DNA of 54,621 bases from an uncultured Asticcacaulis sp. Its GTDB lineage: Bacteria; Pseudomonadota; Alphaproteobacteria; Caulobacterales; Caulobacteraceae. Shown here piece by piece: positions 25,902 through 34,732 of the stretch. How positions within the stretch are numbered: position 1 is the stretch's first letter; each line of letters starts with the position of its first letter. Both the position numbers and the translations under genes were made by a program. The DNA is taken from NCBI GenBank assembly GCA_936940865.1, contig CAKZJB010000037.1:1-54621 (forward strand). Direction: 5' to 3'. The notes under the pieces were generated by a model. The model was not told the DNA's origin. It did no database searches and was given only the letters and a program-made list of their open reading frames with translations.

Positions 25902-25919
25902 ATATTGTGATCACAATAT
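25902..25919. promoter_or_regulatory. GntR operator candidate, copy 5 (best palindrome)
   Basis: ATATTGTGATCACAATAT is an 18-base perfect palindrome, the longest of the five copies. It lies 113 bases before the copy-2 ligase on the minus strand and 91 bases before the divergent trmH-type gene, but control of the ligase-oxidase pair is the natural reading. Confidence 0.8.
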
Positions 25920-26009
25920 GCCTGAAGACGGCGTGGTGAGCAAGCCGGGCCGGCACGGTTCGCGATATTTTGTCGTGACGCCGGGAGGCGAGGGCAGTAT
26001 GCAGCCGTC

Positions 26010-26783
26010 ATGCCGATAATCGAAATCCTCGAAGCCGCCGATCCGCGCCTTGATCTTTACCGTGACGTAAAAGACCGCGACCTGACGGGGCGCGATGGCC
26101 TTTTCATGGCCGAGGGCAAGGTGGTGCTGGAACGGTTGTTCGTTTCGGAACATGCCGTTTGCATCAGTGTGCTAACGACGCATGAGCGGTTGAAAACGCT
26201 GGATGTTTCCGGGCTGGCGAGCGATGTGCCGGTCTATGTGGTGCCGCAGGGCATGATGGACACCGTGGCCGGATTTCCCATCCATCGTGGCTATCTGGCG
26301 CTGGGGCGGTACGCGCCGAAACAGAGTCTCACCGATGTTCTGACCGGCCCGCGTGTGAGGGTGCTGGCGTTGTCAGCCATCGCCAATACCGACAATATGG
26401 GCGGGTTGATGCGCAATGCCGCGGCCTTTGGCGTCGATGCGGTCATCCTCGATGCGGAATGCTGCGATCCGCTGTACCGCAAGGCCATTCGGGTCAGTGT
26501 CGGCGGCGTTTTGAAGGTGCCGCACTATCGTGTCGACGATATGGTTGCGACCTTCCGCGAATACGACCTGACGGCCTACGCGCTTAGCCCGTCAGGCAAG
26601 ACGGCTTTGGACGAGGTCCGTCCGGCGCCGCGTTCGGCCTTTCTGTTCGGCGCCGAAGGGCCGGGTTTGCGCCCGCAGTTGATGGCGGCATGCCAGACCG
26701 TGCGCATCGATATGCATGGTGGCTTCGACAGCCTCAATGTCGCCACGACCAGCGGCATCGTGCTCTATCATATGTGCAAATAA
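26010..26783 (+). CDS. SpoU/TrmH family RNA 2'-O-methyltransferase
   Basis: The 257-residue protein has the SPOUT knot motifs: motif 1 NTDNMGGLMRNAAAFG (about residues 128-143), motif 2 LFGAEGPGL (about 211-219) and motif 3 DSLNVATTSGIVLY (about 238-251). It would methylate a ribose in tRNA or rRNA with S-adenosylmethionine in the cytoplasm; the target base cannot be told. An N-terminal substrate-binding domain (EILEAADPRLDLYRDVKDRDL) is present as in TrmH/RlmB relatives. It is alone, and a hairpin terminator follows the stop. Confidence 0.88.
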   Translation: MPIIEILEAADPRLDLYRDVKDRDLTGRDGLFMAEGKVVLERLFVSEHAVCISVLTTHERLKTLDVSGLASDVPVYVVPQGMMDTVAGFPIHRGYLALGRYAPKQSLTDVLTGPRVRVLALSAIANTDNMGGLMRNAAAFGVDAVILDAECCDPLYRKAIRVSVGGVLKVPHYRVDDMVATFREYDLTAYALSPSGKTALDEVRPAPRSAFLFGAEGPGLRPQLMAACQTVRIDMHGGFDSLNVATTSGIVLYHMCK

Positions 26784-26811
26784 AAACCTCCTCCGTCGCC
26801 GGAGGAGGTTT
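26784..26811. terminator. hairpin terminator after the SpoU methyltransferase
   Basis: The stem AACCTCCTCCG / CGGAGGAGGTT-like arms (26785-26795 with 26800-26810) with a small loop follow the stop codon by one base. The T-tract is short (TTT) on the plus strand, and an A-tract (AAAAA) on the left gives it a T-tract in the other direction too, between two convergent genes. Confidence 0.7.
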
Positions 26812-26834
26812 CGCATGGCGAGGTTGCGGGGAAA

Positions 26835-28337
26835 TCAGATTTCCTGGTTATAGCTGCCGATTTCCGGATATTTGGCCAGGCGCGGCTTGACCTCGTTGCG
26901 GAAGAGGTCGCGCATGTCGTCCTCGGACCGCAGGGATTCGACCACGACCACCAGTTCAGGCTTGTTCGACGAGGCGCGCACCAGAACCCACGAGCCGTCG
27001 TCCAGATGGACGCGCGCGCCGTTGACGGTGATGACCTCGGTGATTTTGCGGCCGAGGATTTCGCCGCCGGCCTTGAACAGGTCTTCGTACTCCTTGACGA
27101 TGCGCTCGAGCACCTCGTACTTCACCAGGTCGCCGCAGTGGGGCGACATGGTCAGCGAGGTGTAGGCGACCGGCAGGGCGTCCTTCAGTTCCGACAGCTT
27201 CTTGCCCGGGTTGCGGTCGAGCATGGCCAGGATCCACGAGGCGGCGACGAGGCCGTCGTCGTAGCCGCGGCCGAGCGGGCTGTTGAAGAAGAAGTGGCCC
27301 GACTTCTCGAAGCCGGCCAGCGCCTTGAGCTCCGAGGTCTTGCGCTTGATGTAGGAGTGGCCGGTCTTCCAGTAGACGGTGGTGGCGCCGTTCTTCTTCA
27401 GCACCTCGTCGGTGGCGTAGAGGCCCGTCGATTTCACGTCGACGACGAAGGTGGCGTCCTTGTACTGTTCCGACAGGTCGCGGGCCAGCATCAGGCCGAT
27501 CTTGTCGGCGAAGATTTCCTGGCCGGTGTCGTCCACCACGCCGCAGCGGTCGCCGTCGCCGTCGAAGCCGAGCGCCAGGTCGGCGCCGGTTTCCTTCACT
27601 ACCTTGGCCATTTCCATCAGCATGTGATGGTCTTCGGGGTTCGGGTTGTACTTGGGGAAGGTGTTGTCGAGGTGGGTGTCCATCTCGATGACCTCGACGC
27701 CCATGGCGCGCAGGGTCTGCGGCGCGAAGGCGCCGGCCGTGCCGTTGCCGCAGGCGCAGACGACCTTAAGCGGACGCTTGACCTGAACCTTGGACGAAAT
27801 GTCGTCCATATAGCGCTGCTGCACGCCTTCGATCAGCTTGACCGAGCCGCCGGGGCGCTCGACGCCCTGGCCCGACAGCACGATTTCCTTCAGGCGGCCG
27901 ATTTCATCGGGACCGAAGGTCAGCGGCGCCTGGCAGCCCATCTTGACGCCGGTCCAGCCGTTTTCGTTGTGCGAGGCCGTGACCATGGCGACGCACGGCG
28001 CGTCGAGGTCGAACTGGCCGAAATAGGCGATCGGCGACAGGCAAAGACCGATATCGAGCACTTCGCAACCAGCCTGGATCAGGCCCAGGATCAGCGCGTT
28101 CTTGATGTTGATGGAGTAGGAGCGGAAATCGTGGCCGGTGACGACGCGCGGCTTGACGCCGCGTTCCTGGATGTACGTGCCGAGGCCGAGCCCCAGCGCC
28201 TGGACGCCGAGATAGTTCAGGTCGTCGCCGAACAGCCAGCGGGCATCGTATTCGCGGAAGCCGGTCGGCGCGACAACGGCGTTGGTTTCGTAATCATAGG
28301 AATTCGGCCTGGCGCCAACCTTGGGCAAAAGTGTCAT
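26835..28337 (-). CDS. phosphomannomutase/phosphoglucomutase
   Basis: The 500-residue alpha-D-phosphohexomutase interconverts 1- and 6-phosphates of mannose or glucose for nucleotide-sugar synthesis. The phosphoserine loop is MVTASHNENGWTGVKMG (about residue 140), the metal loop GFDGDGDR (about 262-269), the sugar-specificity loop GFEKSGHFFF (about 345) and the phosphate-binding domain ends with RASSNKPELVVVVESL. It lies 27 bases downstream of galU on the same strand, so the two form a unit that supplies glucose-1-P and UDP-glucose to the neighbouring polysaccharide cluster. Confidence 0.92.
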   Translation of the reverse strand: MTLLPKVGARPNSYDYETNAVVAPTGFREYDARWLFGDDLNYLGVQALGLGLGTYIQERGVKPRVVTGHDFRSYSINIKNALILGLIQAGCEVLDIGLCLSPIAYFGQFDLDAPCVAMVTASHNENGWTGVKMGCQAPLTFGPDEIGRLKEIVLSGQGVERPGGSVKLIEGVQQRYMDDISSKVQVKRPLKVVCACGNGTAGAFAPQTLRAMGVEVIEMDTHLDNTFPKYNPNPEDHHMLMEMAKVVKETGADLALGFDGDGDRCGVVDDTGQEIFADKIGLMLARDLSEQYKDATFVVDVKSTGLYATDEVLKKNGATTVYWKTGHSYIKRKTSELKALAGFEKSGHFFFNSPLGRGYDDGLVAASWILAMLDRNPGKKLSELKDALPVAYTSLTMSPHCGDLVKYEVLERIVKEYEDLFKAGGEILGRKITEVITVNGARVHLDDGSWVLVRASSNKPELVVVVESLRSEDDMRDLFRNEVKPRLAKYPEIGSYNQEI

Positions 28338-28364
28338 CTATCGTCCTTCGCTTACAAAAATGCG

Positions 28365-29240
28365 TTATTGAAAAAAGGGAGCGAGCGCGTCTTTGGCGGC
28401 GGCCCCCAGTTGGGGGTGTTTGAGCGCGAGCGCGACATTGGCGCGCAGGAGCCCGATCTTGTCGCCGCAGTCATAGGTGACGCCGTCATATTCCAGCGCG
28501 TGGAAGTCTTGCGTCTTCATCAGCCGCGCCATGGCGTCGGTCAGCTGGATCTCGCCGCCGGCGCCGCGCTCCTGGTTTGACAGAAGCTCGAAGATCTCGG
28601 GCTGAAGGATGTAGCGGCCCGACACGATCAGGTTCGAGGGCGCGGTGCCGCGGGCCGGCTTTTCGACCATGCCGGTCATCTTGTTGAGGCGGCCGGATTG
28701 GGTTTCCAGGGCCACGACGCCATACTGATGCGTCTGGTCGTGGGGAACGGGCTCGACGACGATGATATTGCCGCCGACGCTTTGTTGCGCGTCGATCGCC
28801 TGCTTGAGGGCGGGGACATCAGCGTCCATCACCATGTCGGGCAGCAGGACGGCGAACGGCTCGTCGCCGATGATGTCGCGCGCGCACCAGACGGCGTGAC
28901 CCAGGCCGTGCGGCTGCATCTGGCGCACGAAACTCATCTGGCCGGCCTCAGGCAGTTCGCTCATCAGCTCGTCCAGGATGGCCGTCTTGCCCTTGGCCGT
29001 CAGTTGCGATTCCAGCTCCAGCTGATGATCGAAATAATCCTCGATGGCGCCCTTGTTGCGGCCCGTGACGAACACGAAGTGCTCGATCCCCGCCGCCCTG
29101 GCCTCAGCCACCACATAGGACAGGATCGGACGGTCCACCACGTTCAGCAGTTCCTTAGGAACCACCTTCGTCCCCGGCAAAACCCGCGTTCCCAAACCCG
29201 CAACCGGCACTACCGCCTTGCGTACCCGCTTCAATGACAC
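28365..29240 (-). CDS. galU: UTP-glucose-1-phosphate uridylyltransferase GalU
   Basis: The 291-residue enzyme makes UDP-glucose from glucose-1-phosphate and UTP. The N-terminal KAVVPVAGLGTRVLPGTKVV carries the nucleotide-binding G-x-G-T-R, followed by VPKELLNVVDRPILSYVVAEA; VLLPDMVMD provides the metal-binding aspartates, and GMVEKPARGTAPSNL and the lysine-containing YDCGDKIGLL segments are typical GalU. It is divergent from galE with a 286-base gap between them. Confidence 0.93.
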   Translation of the reverse strand: MSLKRVRKAVVPVAGLGTRVLPGTKVVPKELLNVVDRPILSYVVAEARAAGIEHFVFVTGRNKGAIEDYFDHQLELESQLTAKGKTAILDELMSELPEAGQMSFVRQMQPHGLGHAVWCARDIIGDEPFAVLLPDMVMDADVPALKQAIDAQQSVGGNIIVVEPVPHDQTHQYGVVALETQSGRLNKMTGMVEKPARGTAPSNLIVSGRYILQPEIFELLSNQERGAGGEIQLTDAMARLMKTQDFHALEYDGVTYDCGDKIGLLRANVALALKHPQLGAAAKDALAPFFQ

Positions 29241-29526
29241 AATGAAACTCCTGGATCCAAATGGAAGTGAGAAAAAAAGCTACCGAGATCCAATACTGAT
29301 CCCGTACGCGTACGCTACTTTGTTGCGGCGCAAAATTCAATCGGAAACAGACCGGCGTTCTGCCGGCCGCTTGCCCACGGCAGGACGCACTGGCAAGAAA
29401 CGTGCCGATCGTACGTTTCGGAAAAATTAATGGAAAAATTCGGCCAACCCATTTTACATGGACCGGCGATCGTTGTTATGTGCAGTGCATCGTGGCGGGG
29501 CATCCCGGCAAAAACGGAGACGGGAA

Positions 29527-30504
29527 ATGACGGCGGTTCTGGTAGCGGGTGGTGCGGGGTATATCGGAGCGCAAACCTGCAAGGCATTGTCGCAGGCGGG
29601 CTATTTGCCCGTAACGCTCGACAACCTGGTGACCGGCTATGAAGCGGCGGTCAAATGGGGGCCGTTGATCAAGGCCGACCTTCGCGACCGCGAAACGATT
29701 CTCAAGGCCATCGAAGAACACAAGATTACCAGCGCCATCCACTTCGCCGCCTATAGCCTGGTCGGAGAAAGCACGAAGAACCCCGCCAAGTACTATGACA
29801 ACAATGTCGGCGCGGCGACCGCCTTCGCCTCAGCCCTGGTCGAGGGCGGCGTCGAGGCCATTGTCTTTTCATCGACCGCCGCGGCCTACGGGATTCCCAC
29901 GGTCACACCCATACCCGAAGATCATGTCCTGGCGCCGATCAACCCTTATGGCGGCAGCAAGATCGCCTTCGAACAGGTGCTGCACTGGATGAGCCAGGCC
30001 CATCCGCTGCGCTATACGATCCTGCGCTATTTCAATGCCGCCGGCGCCGATCCCGATGGCGACATCGGTGAAAGCCACGACCCGGAAACCCACCTGATTC
30101 CGCTGATCTGCCAGGCGGCGCTGGGCACCGGCAAGCCGCTGACCGTGTTCGGCACCGACTACGACACCAAGGATGGTACGGCCATCCGCGACTATATCCA
30201 CGTCGTCGATCTGGCGGCGGCCCACGTCGCGGCGGTCAAGCGCCTGCTCGACGGCGGTTCCAGCCGCATCTTCAACGTTGGTACGGGCGAAGGCGTGACC
30301 GTGCTCGAAATGCTCAATACCGCCGAAAAGGTGCTGGGACGCCCGGTGCCGCACAGCTTCGGCCCGCGCCGCGACGGCGATCCGCAGTCGCTGGTGGCCG
30401 ATGTCAAGCGCATCCGAGTCGAGCTCGAGTGGGAAGCGAAACATAGCGACCTCGAGACCCTGATCCGCACGGCTGCCGCCTGGCAGGCCAACAGGACGTA
30501 TTAA
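29527..30504 (+). CDS. galE: UDP-glucose 4-epimerase GalE
   Basis: The 325-residue SDR enzyme interconverts UDP-glucose and UDP-galactose. The NAD motif VAGGAGYIGAQTCKAL is at residues 6-21, catalytic Ser/Tyr/Lys appear in FSSTAAAYG and NPYGGSKIAFEQ (Y-x3-K), and RYFNAAGADPDGDIGE and GTAIRDYIHVVDLAAAH are classic GalE. The ATG at 29527 follows GGAGACGGGAA. It is convergent with the acyltransferase gene and overlaps its end by 4 bases. Confidence 0.93.
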   Translation: MTAVLVAGGAGYIGAQTCKALSQAGYLPVTLDNLVTGYEAAVKWGPLIKADLRDRETILKAIEEHKITSAIHFAAYSLVGESTKNPAKYYDNNVGAATAFASALVEGGVEAIVFSSTAAAYGIPTVTPIPEDHVLAPINPYGGSKIAFEQVLHWMSQAHPLRYTILRYFNAAGADPDGDIGESHDPETHLIPLICQAALGTGKPLTVFGTDYDTKDGTAIRDYIHVVDLAAAHVAAVKRLLDGGSSRIFNVGTGEGVTVLEMLNTAEKVLGRPVPHSFGPRRDGDPQSLVADVKRIRVELEWEAKHSDLETLIRTAAAWQANRTY

Positions 30505-31502
30505 ACGGCCGCCGGCTTCATCTGGGAGACCTGGTCCGACACGGACCTGATCCGGTTCCAGGTCTTCTCAAGGCCTTCCCAAAGGCTCCAGACGACGATG
30601 CTTAAGCCCACGCCGAACACCCACATGCCGATCCCGCCCTGTGGCGTCTTGAGGTGCGCCAGGCGTTCATAGATTTCGTAGAAGAAGCGGTGCCACAGGA
30701 AGATGTTGAAGCTGGCGGCCGCGACGATCGACACCGTCTTGTGCGCGATGGCGGGCAGGGAAATCCGCTTCACGAACAGGAACAGCAGGCTGCCGATGCT
30801 CAGCGTATAGGCCACCAGAACGTTCGGCCCGAAGATCGCGAAGATGCTGACCAGGGCCACAGCCGCCATGGCCAGCCGGGCGCGCAGGGGCGAGCCGGAC
30901 GGGTCACTGACGAAATAGAAGCACCAGCCCAGGCAGAAGTTCCAGAACTGCAGGTGCGGCAGGTGATGGAGCAGCGGGGCCGTATCGATATATTGTGGCA
31001 GGACCAGCCGGATGGCCGCGAAGACTGCAAACACGCCCAGCACCCAATAGGGCTGGAGGCGCCGGCCGATGGCGCCGAGGCCCGGGATGAACGACAGGGC
31101 ATAGATGATCAGCAGGATCTGCAGCATGACCTGCGGATACCAGGTCGGGTATTTCGACACCCGTTCCGCCGAGAAAAAGTTCTTGTAGAACAGCAGTTCC
31201 TGAAGATCGAAGCGGCGCAGCATCGCGAAAAAGAACAGCACCATCAGAAAACTGGGGATGATGAAGGACGCACCGTACCGGATCAGTTGCTGCCGCATCT
31301 GCGCCGTGGTCGGCGCGGTCAATACCAGCTTGGCGAAATAGTAGCCCGAGATCATCAGCAGCACGTTCATGCCGCCGTCGAGCGAGAAGCCGAGGAATTT
31401 CGGTGCGTCGGGATTGGCGTGATTGAACGCCACCAGGCAGATGGCGACAGCGCGCAGGACGACGGCTGTGTCGATGGCCTTGAGCTTAAACAGGTGTGTC
31501 AT
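30501..31502 (-). CDS. membrane acyltransferase, acyltransferase-3-like
   Basis: The 333-residue protein has about nine to ten hydrophobic helices. The N-terminal VLRAVAICLVAFNHA (about residues 15-29) carries the conserved R and H of acyltransferase-3 (OafA/NodX-like) proteins, which move acyl groups onto sugars at the inner membrane. It starts 17 bases inside the 3' end of the adenylation-carrier gene, so the two are translationally linked. I infer that it transfers the group loaded on that carrier to the polysaccharide. Confidence 0.8.
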   Translation of the reverse strand: MTHLFKLKAIDTAVVLRAVAICLVAFNHANPDAPKFLGFSLDGGMNVLLMISGYYFAKLVLTAPTTAQMRQQLIRYGASFIIPSFLMVLFFFAMLRRFDLQELLFYKNFFSAERVSKYPTWYPQVMLQILLIIYALSFIPGLGAIGRRLQPYWVLGVFAVFAAIRLVLPQYIDTAPLLHHLPHLQFWNFCLGWCFYFVSDPSGSPLRARLAMAAVALVSIFAIFGPNVLVAYTLSIGSLLFLFVKRISLPAIAHKTVSIVAAASFNIFLWHRFFYEIYERLAHLKTPQGGIGMWVFGVGLSIVVWSLWEGLEKTWNRIRSVSDQVSQMKPAAV

Positions 31503-33207
31503 ATTTCAGGCTTTCGAGTTCGGCGACGCTCAGTTGGTCCCAGTTGTCGGGCAGGAAACCGAGATATTCGCTGACGGCGAGGCTGGTCTGAACATAGGAC
31601 AGGGAATCGCCGGCGACCTGGGCATAGGCCGTCTGGTCGCCGATATCCTTGCTGCGCGATCCGCTGAGGAAAATGTCGCGTATGCTGGCAAAGCTTTCGT
31701 CCTGGATGCTGTAGACGTTTAGCCAGTTGCTGACGAATTCGCGCAGGAAAATGCCGGTCATGCCGACGGTGCGGCGGATCGGGCTCGGCTCCTGCTGAAG
31801 GCGAATAAGGTCATGTTCCAGCGGATCGGCGCCCTTGCGCTCGACCTTGTCCATGAAGGTCCTGAGCGTGGCGAAGTCGTACTTGCCATTCGACAGGCGC
31901 GGAATGGCGTCCGTGTGCACGACGGCGAAGGCGTGCGGCGGAATATGGAATTCGTCCTGCAATGCCTGTTCGACCGCAGCCTTGCGGTCTTCCGGCACGG
32001 TGGTGACGGCGACCAGGCAGGTGTCGTCGCCGGTGCAGACGACTTCCATCTCCCGGCTCTGGAAGTGCTGCTGAATCTGGTCGAGGCTGATGCGGTTGCC
32101 GAACAGCTTGAGGAAACGCGAGCGGCGGCCGGCTATGTAGTAGAGACCGTGTTCGTTGACCGCGCCGAGGTCTCCGGTGGCCAGTTCATTCGGCGTTTCG
32201 TTGCTCGCCAGGTCGGCCGGCTCAAGCGCATAGCCCATCATGACGTTCGGGCCGGCGTAGAAGATTTCGCCCTGGACGCCAGGCTCGGTAATTTCCCTGC
32301 CGTCCTCGTCGCGGATGATCAGGCGGCCGCCCGGCACGGGTACGCCGATGCAGGTCGGAAAGTCCGCGACCTTTTCAGGCGGCACGTAGGCGATGCGCGG
32401 CGCGGCCTCGGTCTGGCCGTACATGACGTAGAAGCGCTTGCCCAGCGCGTTGCAGGCGCCGGCCATGACCGCCACCTTGTCTTCAGCCAGCTTCCCGCCG
32501 GCCTGGGTCAGGTATTCCAGGCTGGGATAGTCCTTGAGATCGATGCGCTGGCTCAGGATCATCTCATAGGTATAGGGCACGCCCGAGAAGCTCTTGGCGC
32601 CGGTCCTGGCCAGCAGCGCCCAGAACTCGGAGTCCATCACCGAGCGGTCCGTCAGGATCAGCCTGGCGCCCGATACCAGGTAGGAATGGACGATCGACAG
32701 GCCATAGGAATAGCTGGGTTTCAGCGTGGTGATTTCGATGCTGTCGCCGGTGATCCGCAGATATTCGGCAATGCTTTCGGCATTTGAAATCAGGTTGGTC
32801 TGGCTGAGCTTGACGAACTTGGGCGTACCCGTCGAGCCCGAGGTCGACAGCAGAACCGCCAGGTCCGGATGCAGCGCAATCGGCGCCGCGTCGAAGATGT
32901 GCAGGCCATAGACGCCGTCTTCCGTGCGGCCGATCAGATTGGGGCGATAGATCTCGGCCAGCGCAAGGGCCTTGTCTGCGTCGGCAGGATTGTACGGAAA
33001 TACGACGTGGCCGGCGCTCAAGAGCGCGACATAGTGCGACAGCGACGCGATCGTATTGTCGACCTCGGCAAAGACAAGTTTCCGGCCGCTCCATGCTTCG
33101 CCGAGGCGGTTGGCCAGGGTCAGCACATCGCCATAGGTTGCGGTGTTTCCGGCCTCGTCCTGCCAGATCGTCCGTTCACGGAATTTTTCGAGAAAGGATT
33201 TGAACAT
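31486..33207 (-). CDS. adenylation domain-carrier domain fusion protein
   Basis: The 573-residue protein is an AMP-forming acyl/aminoacyl ligase joined to a carrier domain. Adenylation motifs in order: A3 LLSTSGSTGTPKFVKL (about residues 119-134), A5 YGQTEAAPRIAY (about 271), A7 ATGDLG (about 345), A8 GRRSRFLKLFGNRISLDQI (about 359-377) and the catalytic lysine in A10 LSNGKYDF (about 441). The C-terminus (about 485-573) looks like a peptidyl/acyl carrier with AGDSLSYVQ supplying the phosphopantetheine serine (about 540). The selected acid is unknown. It overlaps the membrane acyltransferase gene and follows the flippase gene by 15 bases, which points to decoration of the glycan, comparable in logic to DltA-DltC-DltB. 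Confidence 0.85.
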   Translation of the reverse strand: MFKSFLEKFRERTIWQDEAGNTATYGDVLTLANRLGEAWSGRKLVFAEVDNTIASLSHYVALLSAGHVVFPYNPADADKALALAEIYRPNLIGRTEDGVYGLHIFDAAPIALHPDLAVLLSTSGSTGTPKFVKLSQTNLISNAESIAEYLRITGDSIEITTLKPSYSYGLSIVHSYLVSGARLILTDRSVMDSEFWALLARTGAKSFSGVPYTYEMILSQRIDLKDYPSLEYLTQAGGKLAEDKVAVMAGACNALGKRFYVMYGQTEAAPRIAYVPPEKVADFPTCIGVPVPGGRLIIRDEDGREITEPGVQGEIFYAGPNVMMGYALEPADLASNETPNELATGDLGAVNEHGLYYIAGRRSRFLKLFGNRISLDQIQQHFQSREMEVVCTGDDTCLVAVTTVPEDRKAAVEQALQDEFHIPPHAFAVVHTDAIPRLSNGKYDFATLRTFMDKVERKGADPLEHDLIRLQQEPSPIRRTVGMTGIFLREFVSNWLNVYSIQDESFASIRDIFLSGSRSKDIGDQTAYAQVAGDSLSYVQTSLAVSEYLGFLPDNWDQLSVAELESLKYDTPV

Positions 33208-33222
33208 GGGCTTGCCTTTCCG

Positions 33223-34731
33223 TCAATCCGCGCCCTGGCGGCCGAACCTGCGCAGCAGCTTGTTGCGAATGCCCGCAGTCTTGGCGATGGCTTGGGCGCG
33301 CAGGTCGATCAGGGCCTCGCCCAGCAGGTTGCCCGGCAGGTAAAGGAAAAGAGCGATGGCCACGCCCAGACCGATGGCGCCGCCGACGATGTTGGCGACG
33401 AAGAAGGACAAGGGCAGGATACCGGCGGTCACGACACGATCGATCAGGAAGATGATGCCGGCCAGGATGGCGGCGCGGATATGGACCTCGATGACGCGCA
33501 GGAAGCTCAGGCCCACCAGGCGCATCGCATAGCCCAGCGACGACAGGTAGAAGATGGTGACGGCCGCGCTGGCCCCAACGGCGACCCAGACCGGTCCGTG
33601 CGGCGCGGCCAGGGCGGAAAAGCCGATCATGGCGGCGGCGTAGAGCCCCTGGCGCAGGGCGGCCGAGCCCGACCGCTGGAAGGCGACGGTGACGCTTTCC
33701 GACACCTTGTAACAGCAGCGCGGCACCAGGGCCAGGAACAGGATGCTCATGATCACCGCCGTATCGGCCCATTTCGGCCCGAGCGACACCCAGACGATGA
33801 ACTGGCTTTGCGCGATCGTCAGCGCCGCGATGGTGGCGAAGAAGGGCACGGCGACGGCCAGGGCGCGTTCCAACGCCTTGCGCGCGCGTTCCGGATCGTC
33901 CTGCATGCGGGCAAAGGCCGGGAACAGGACTTCCGACATCGGCTGTGCCGACACGGTGGTCACCAGGTCGAGCAGCTTCCAGCCGCGCGAATAGAGGCCG
34001 AGCTGCGTCGCGCCCAGCATGCGGCCGACGACGCTGTTCGAACCCGTCAGCGCCGCCCAGTTGAGGATTTGCGACACGGTCAAAAAGCCGCTGGTGGCGA
34101 AGACGTGGCCGATATGCTGGCGCTGGATGAAGCGGTGGTATGGCATCTTGGCCAGGACCAGGGCCGCGACCGAGGTCAGGACGGCCACGGCGACCTGGCC
34201 CACGGCCAGCGCCCATACGCCATAGCCCATGAGCGCCAGGCCGATCGATACCGGGCCATAGCCGATCAGCGAACAGCCGACCTGGTAGATGGCGATGGTG
34301 CGGAACTGGCCGCTGCGGCGCATCAGTGAGTAGGAAACGTTGCTGGCGGCGTTGAAGATGAGCGAGGTCGAGGTGAAGCGGATGATAGCCGCCAGGTGCG
34401 GCATGTGGAAGAACCCTTCCAGCCAGGGCGAAATCACCCAAAGCACGCCGACGAGGATGGCGCTCAGAATGACCGACAGCCAGAAGGTGGTGGCGATATA
34501 GCCTTCGTCGATATCCTTCTTGATGGTCACGCCCATGCCGAAGGCGCCTTCGAAGATGGCGTTCGACAGGGCGATGACCAGCAGCACGACGGCCATGACG
34601 CCGAAGTCGTACGGCGTCAGCAGGCGCGCCAGCACCGCGGTGGTGACGAAGGAAATGGCCATGGACACCAGCTTGCCGATGGCCAGCCAGCGCATCCCGC
34701 CCATTACGGCTTCGCCCTTGCCCTTGCTCAT
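33223..34731 (-). CDS. polysaccharide flippase, Wzx/MOP superfamily
   Basis: The 502-residue protein has about 12 to 14 hydrophobic helices and the N-terminal AIGKLVSMAISFVTTAVLARLLTPYDFGVMA signature region of oligosaccharide flippases (polysaccharide biosynthesis C-type), with the conserved LLTPYDFG (residues 33-40). It would carry the lipid-linked repeat unit across the inner membrane. It starts 1 base after the stop of the GT4 gene and is followed 15 bases later by the adenylation-carrier gene. Confidence 0.88.
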   Translation of the reverse strand: MSKGKGEAVMGGMRWLAIGKLVSMAISFVTTAVLARLLTPYDFGVMAVVLLVIALSNAIFEGAFGMGVTIKKDIDEGYIATTFWLSVILSAILVGVLWVISPWLEGFFHMPHLAAIIRFTSTSLIFNAASNVSYSLMRRSGQFRTIAIYQVGCSLIGYGPVSIGLALMGYGVWALAVGQVAVAVLTSVAALVLAKMPYHRFIQRQHIGHVFATSGFLTVSQILNWAALTGSNSVVGRMLGATQLGLYSRGWKLLDLVTTVSAQPMSEVLFPAFARMQDDPERARKALERALAVAVPFFATIAALTIAQSQFIVWVSLGPKWADTAVIMSILFLALVPRCCYKVSESVTVAFQRSGSAALRQGLYAAAMIGFSALAAPHGPVWVAVGASAAVTIFYLSSLGYAMRLVGLSFLRVIEVHIRAAILAGIIFLIDRVVTAGILPLSFFVANIVGGAIGLGVAIALFLYLPGNLLGEALIDLRAQAIAKTAGIRNKLLRRFGRQGAD

Positions 34732-34732
34732 C

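Noticed and set aside
6001-25919. The TGTGATCACA sites as CRP/FNR binding sites
   Set aside because: CRP-type sites have TGTGA and TCACA separated by 6 bases; here the half sites are adjacent. The sites cluster in the one amine locus with a GntR gene, which argues for a local regulator.
27006-28580. 524-codon plus-strand frame across pgm and galU
   Set aside because: Antisense to two clearly identified enzymes, crosses their gap and shows no domain.
32869-34329. 486-codon open frame on the plus strand
   Set aside because: It lies antisense to the flippase and adenylation-carrier genes, has no family motif, and its translation is the low-complexity D/G/R/Q-rich pattern typical of antisense frames in GC-rich DNA.
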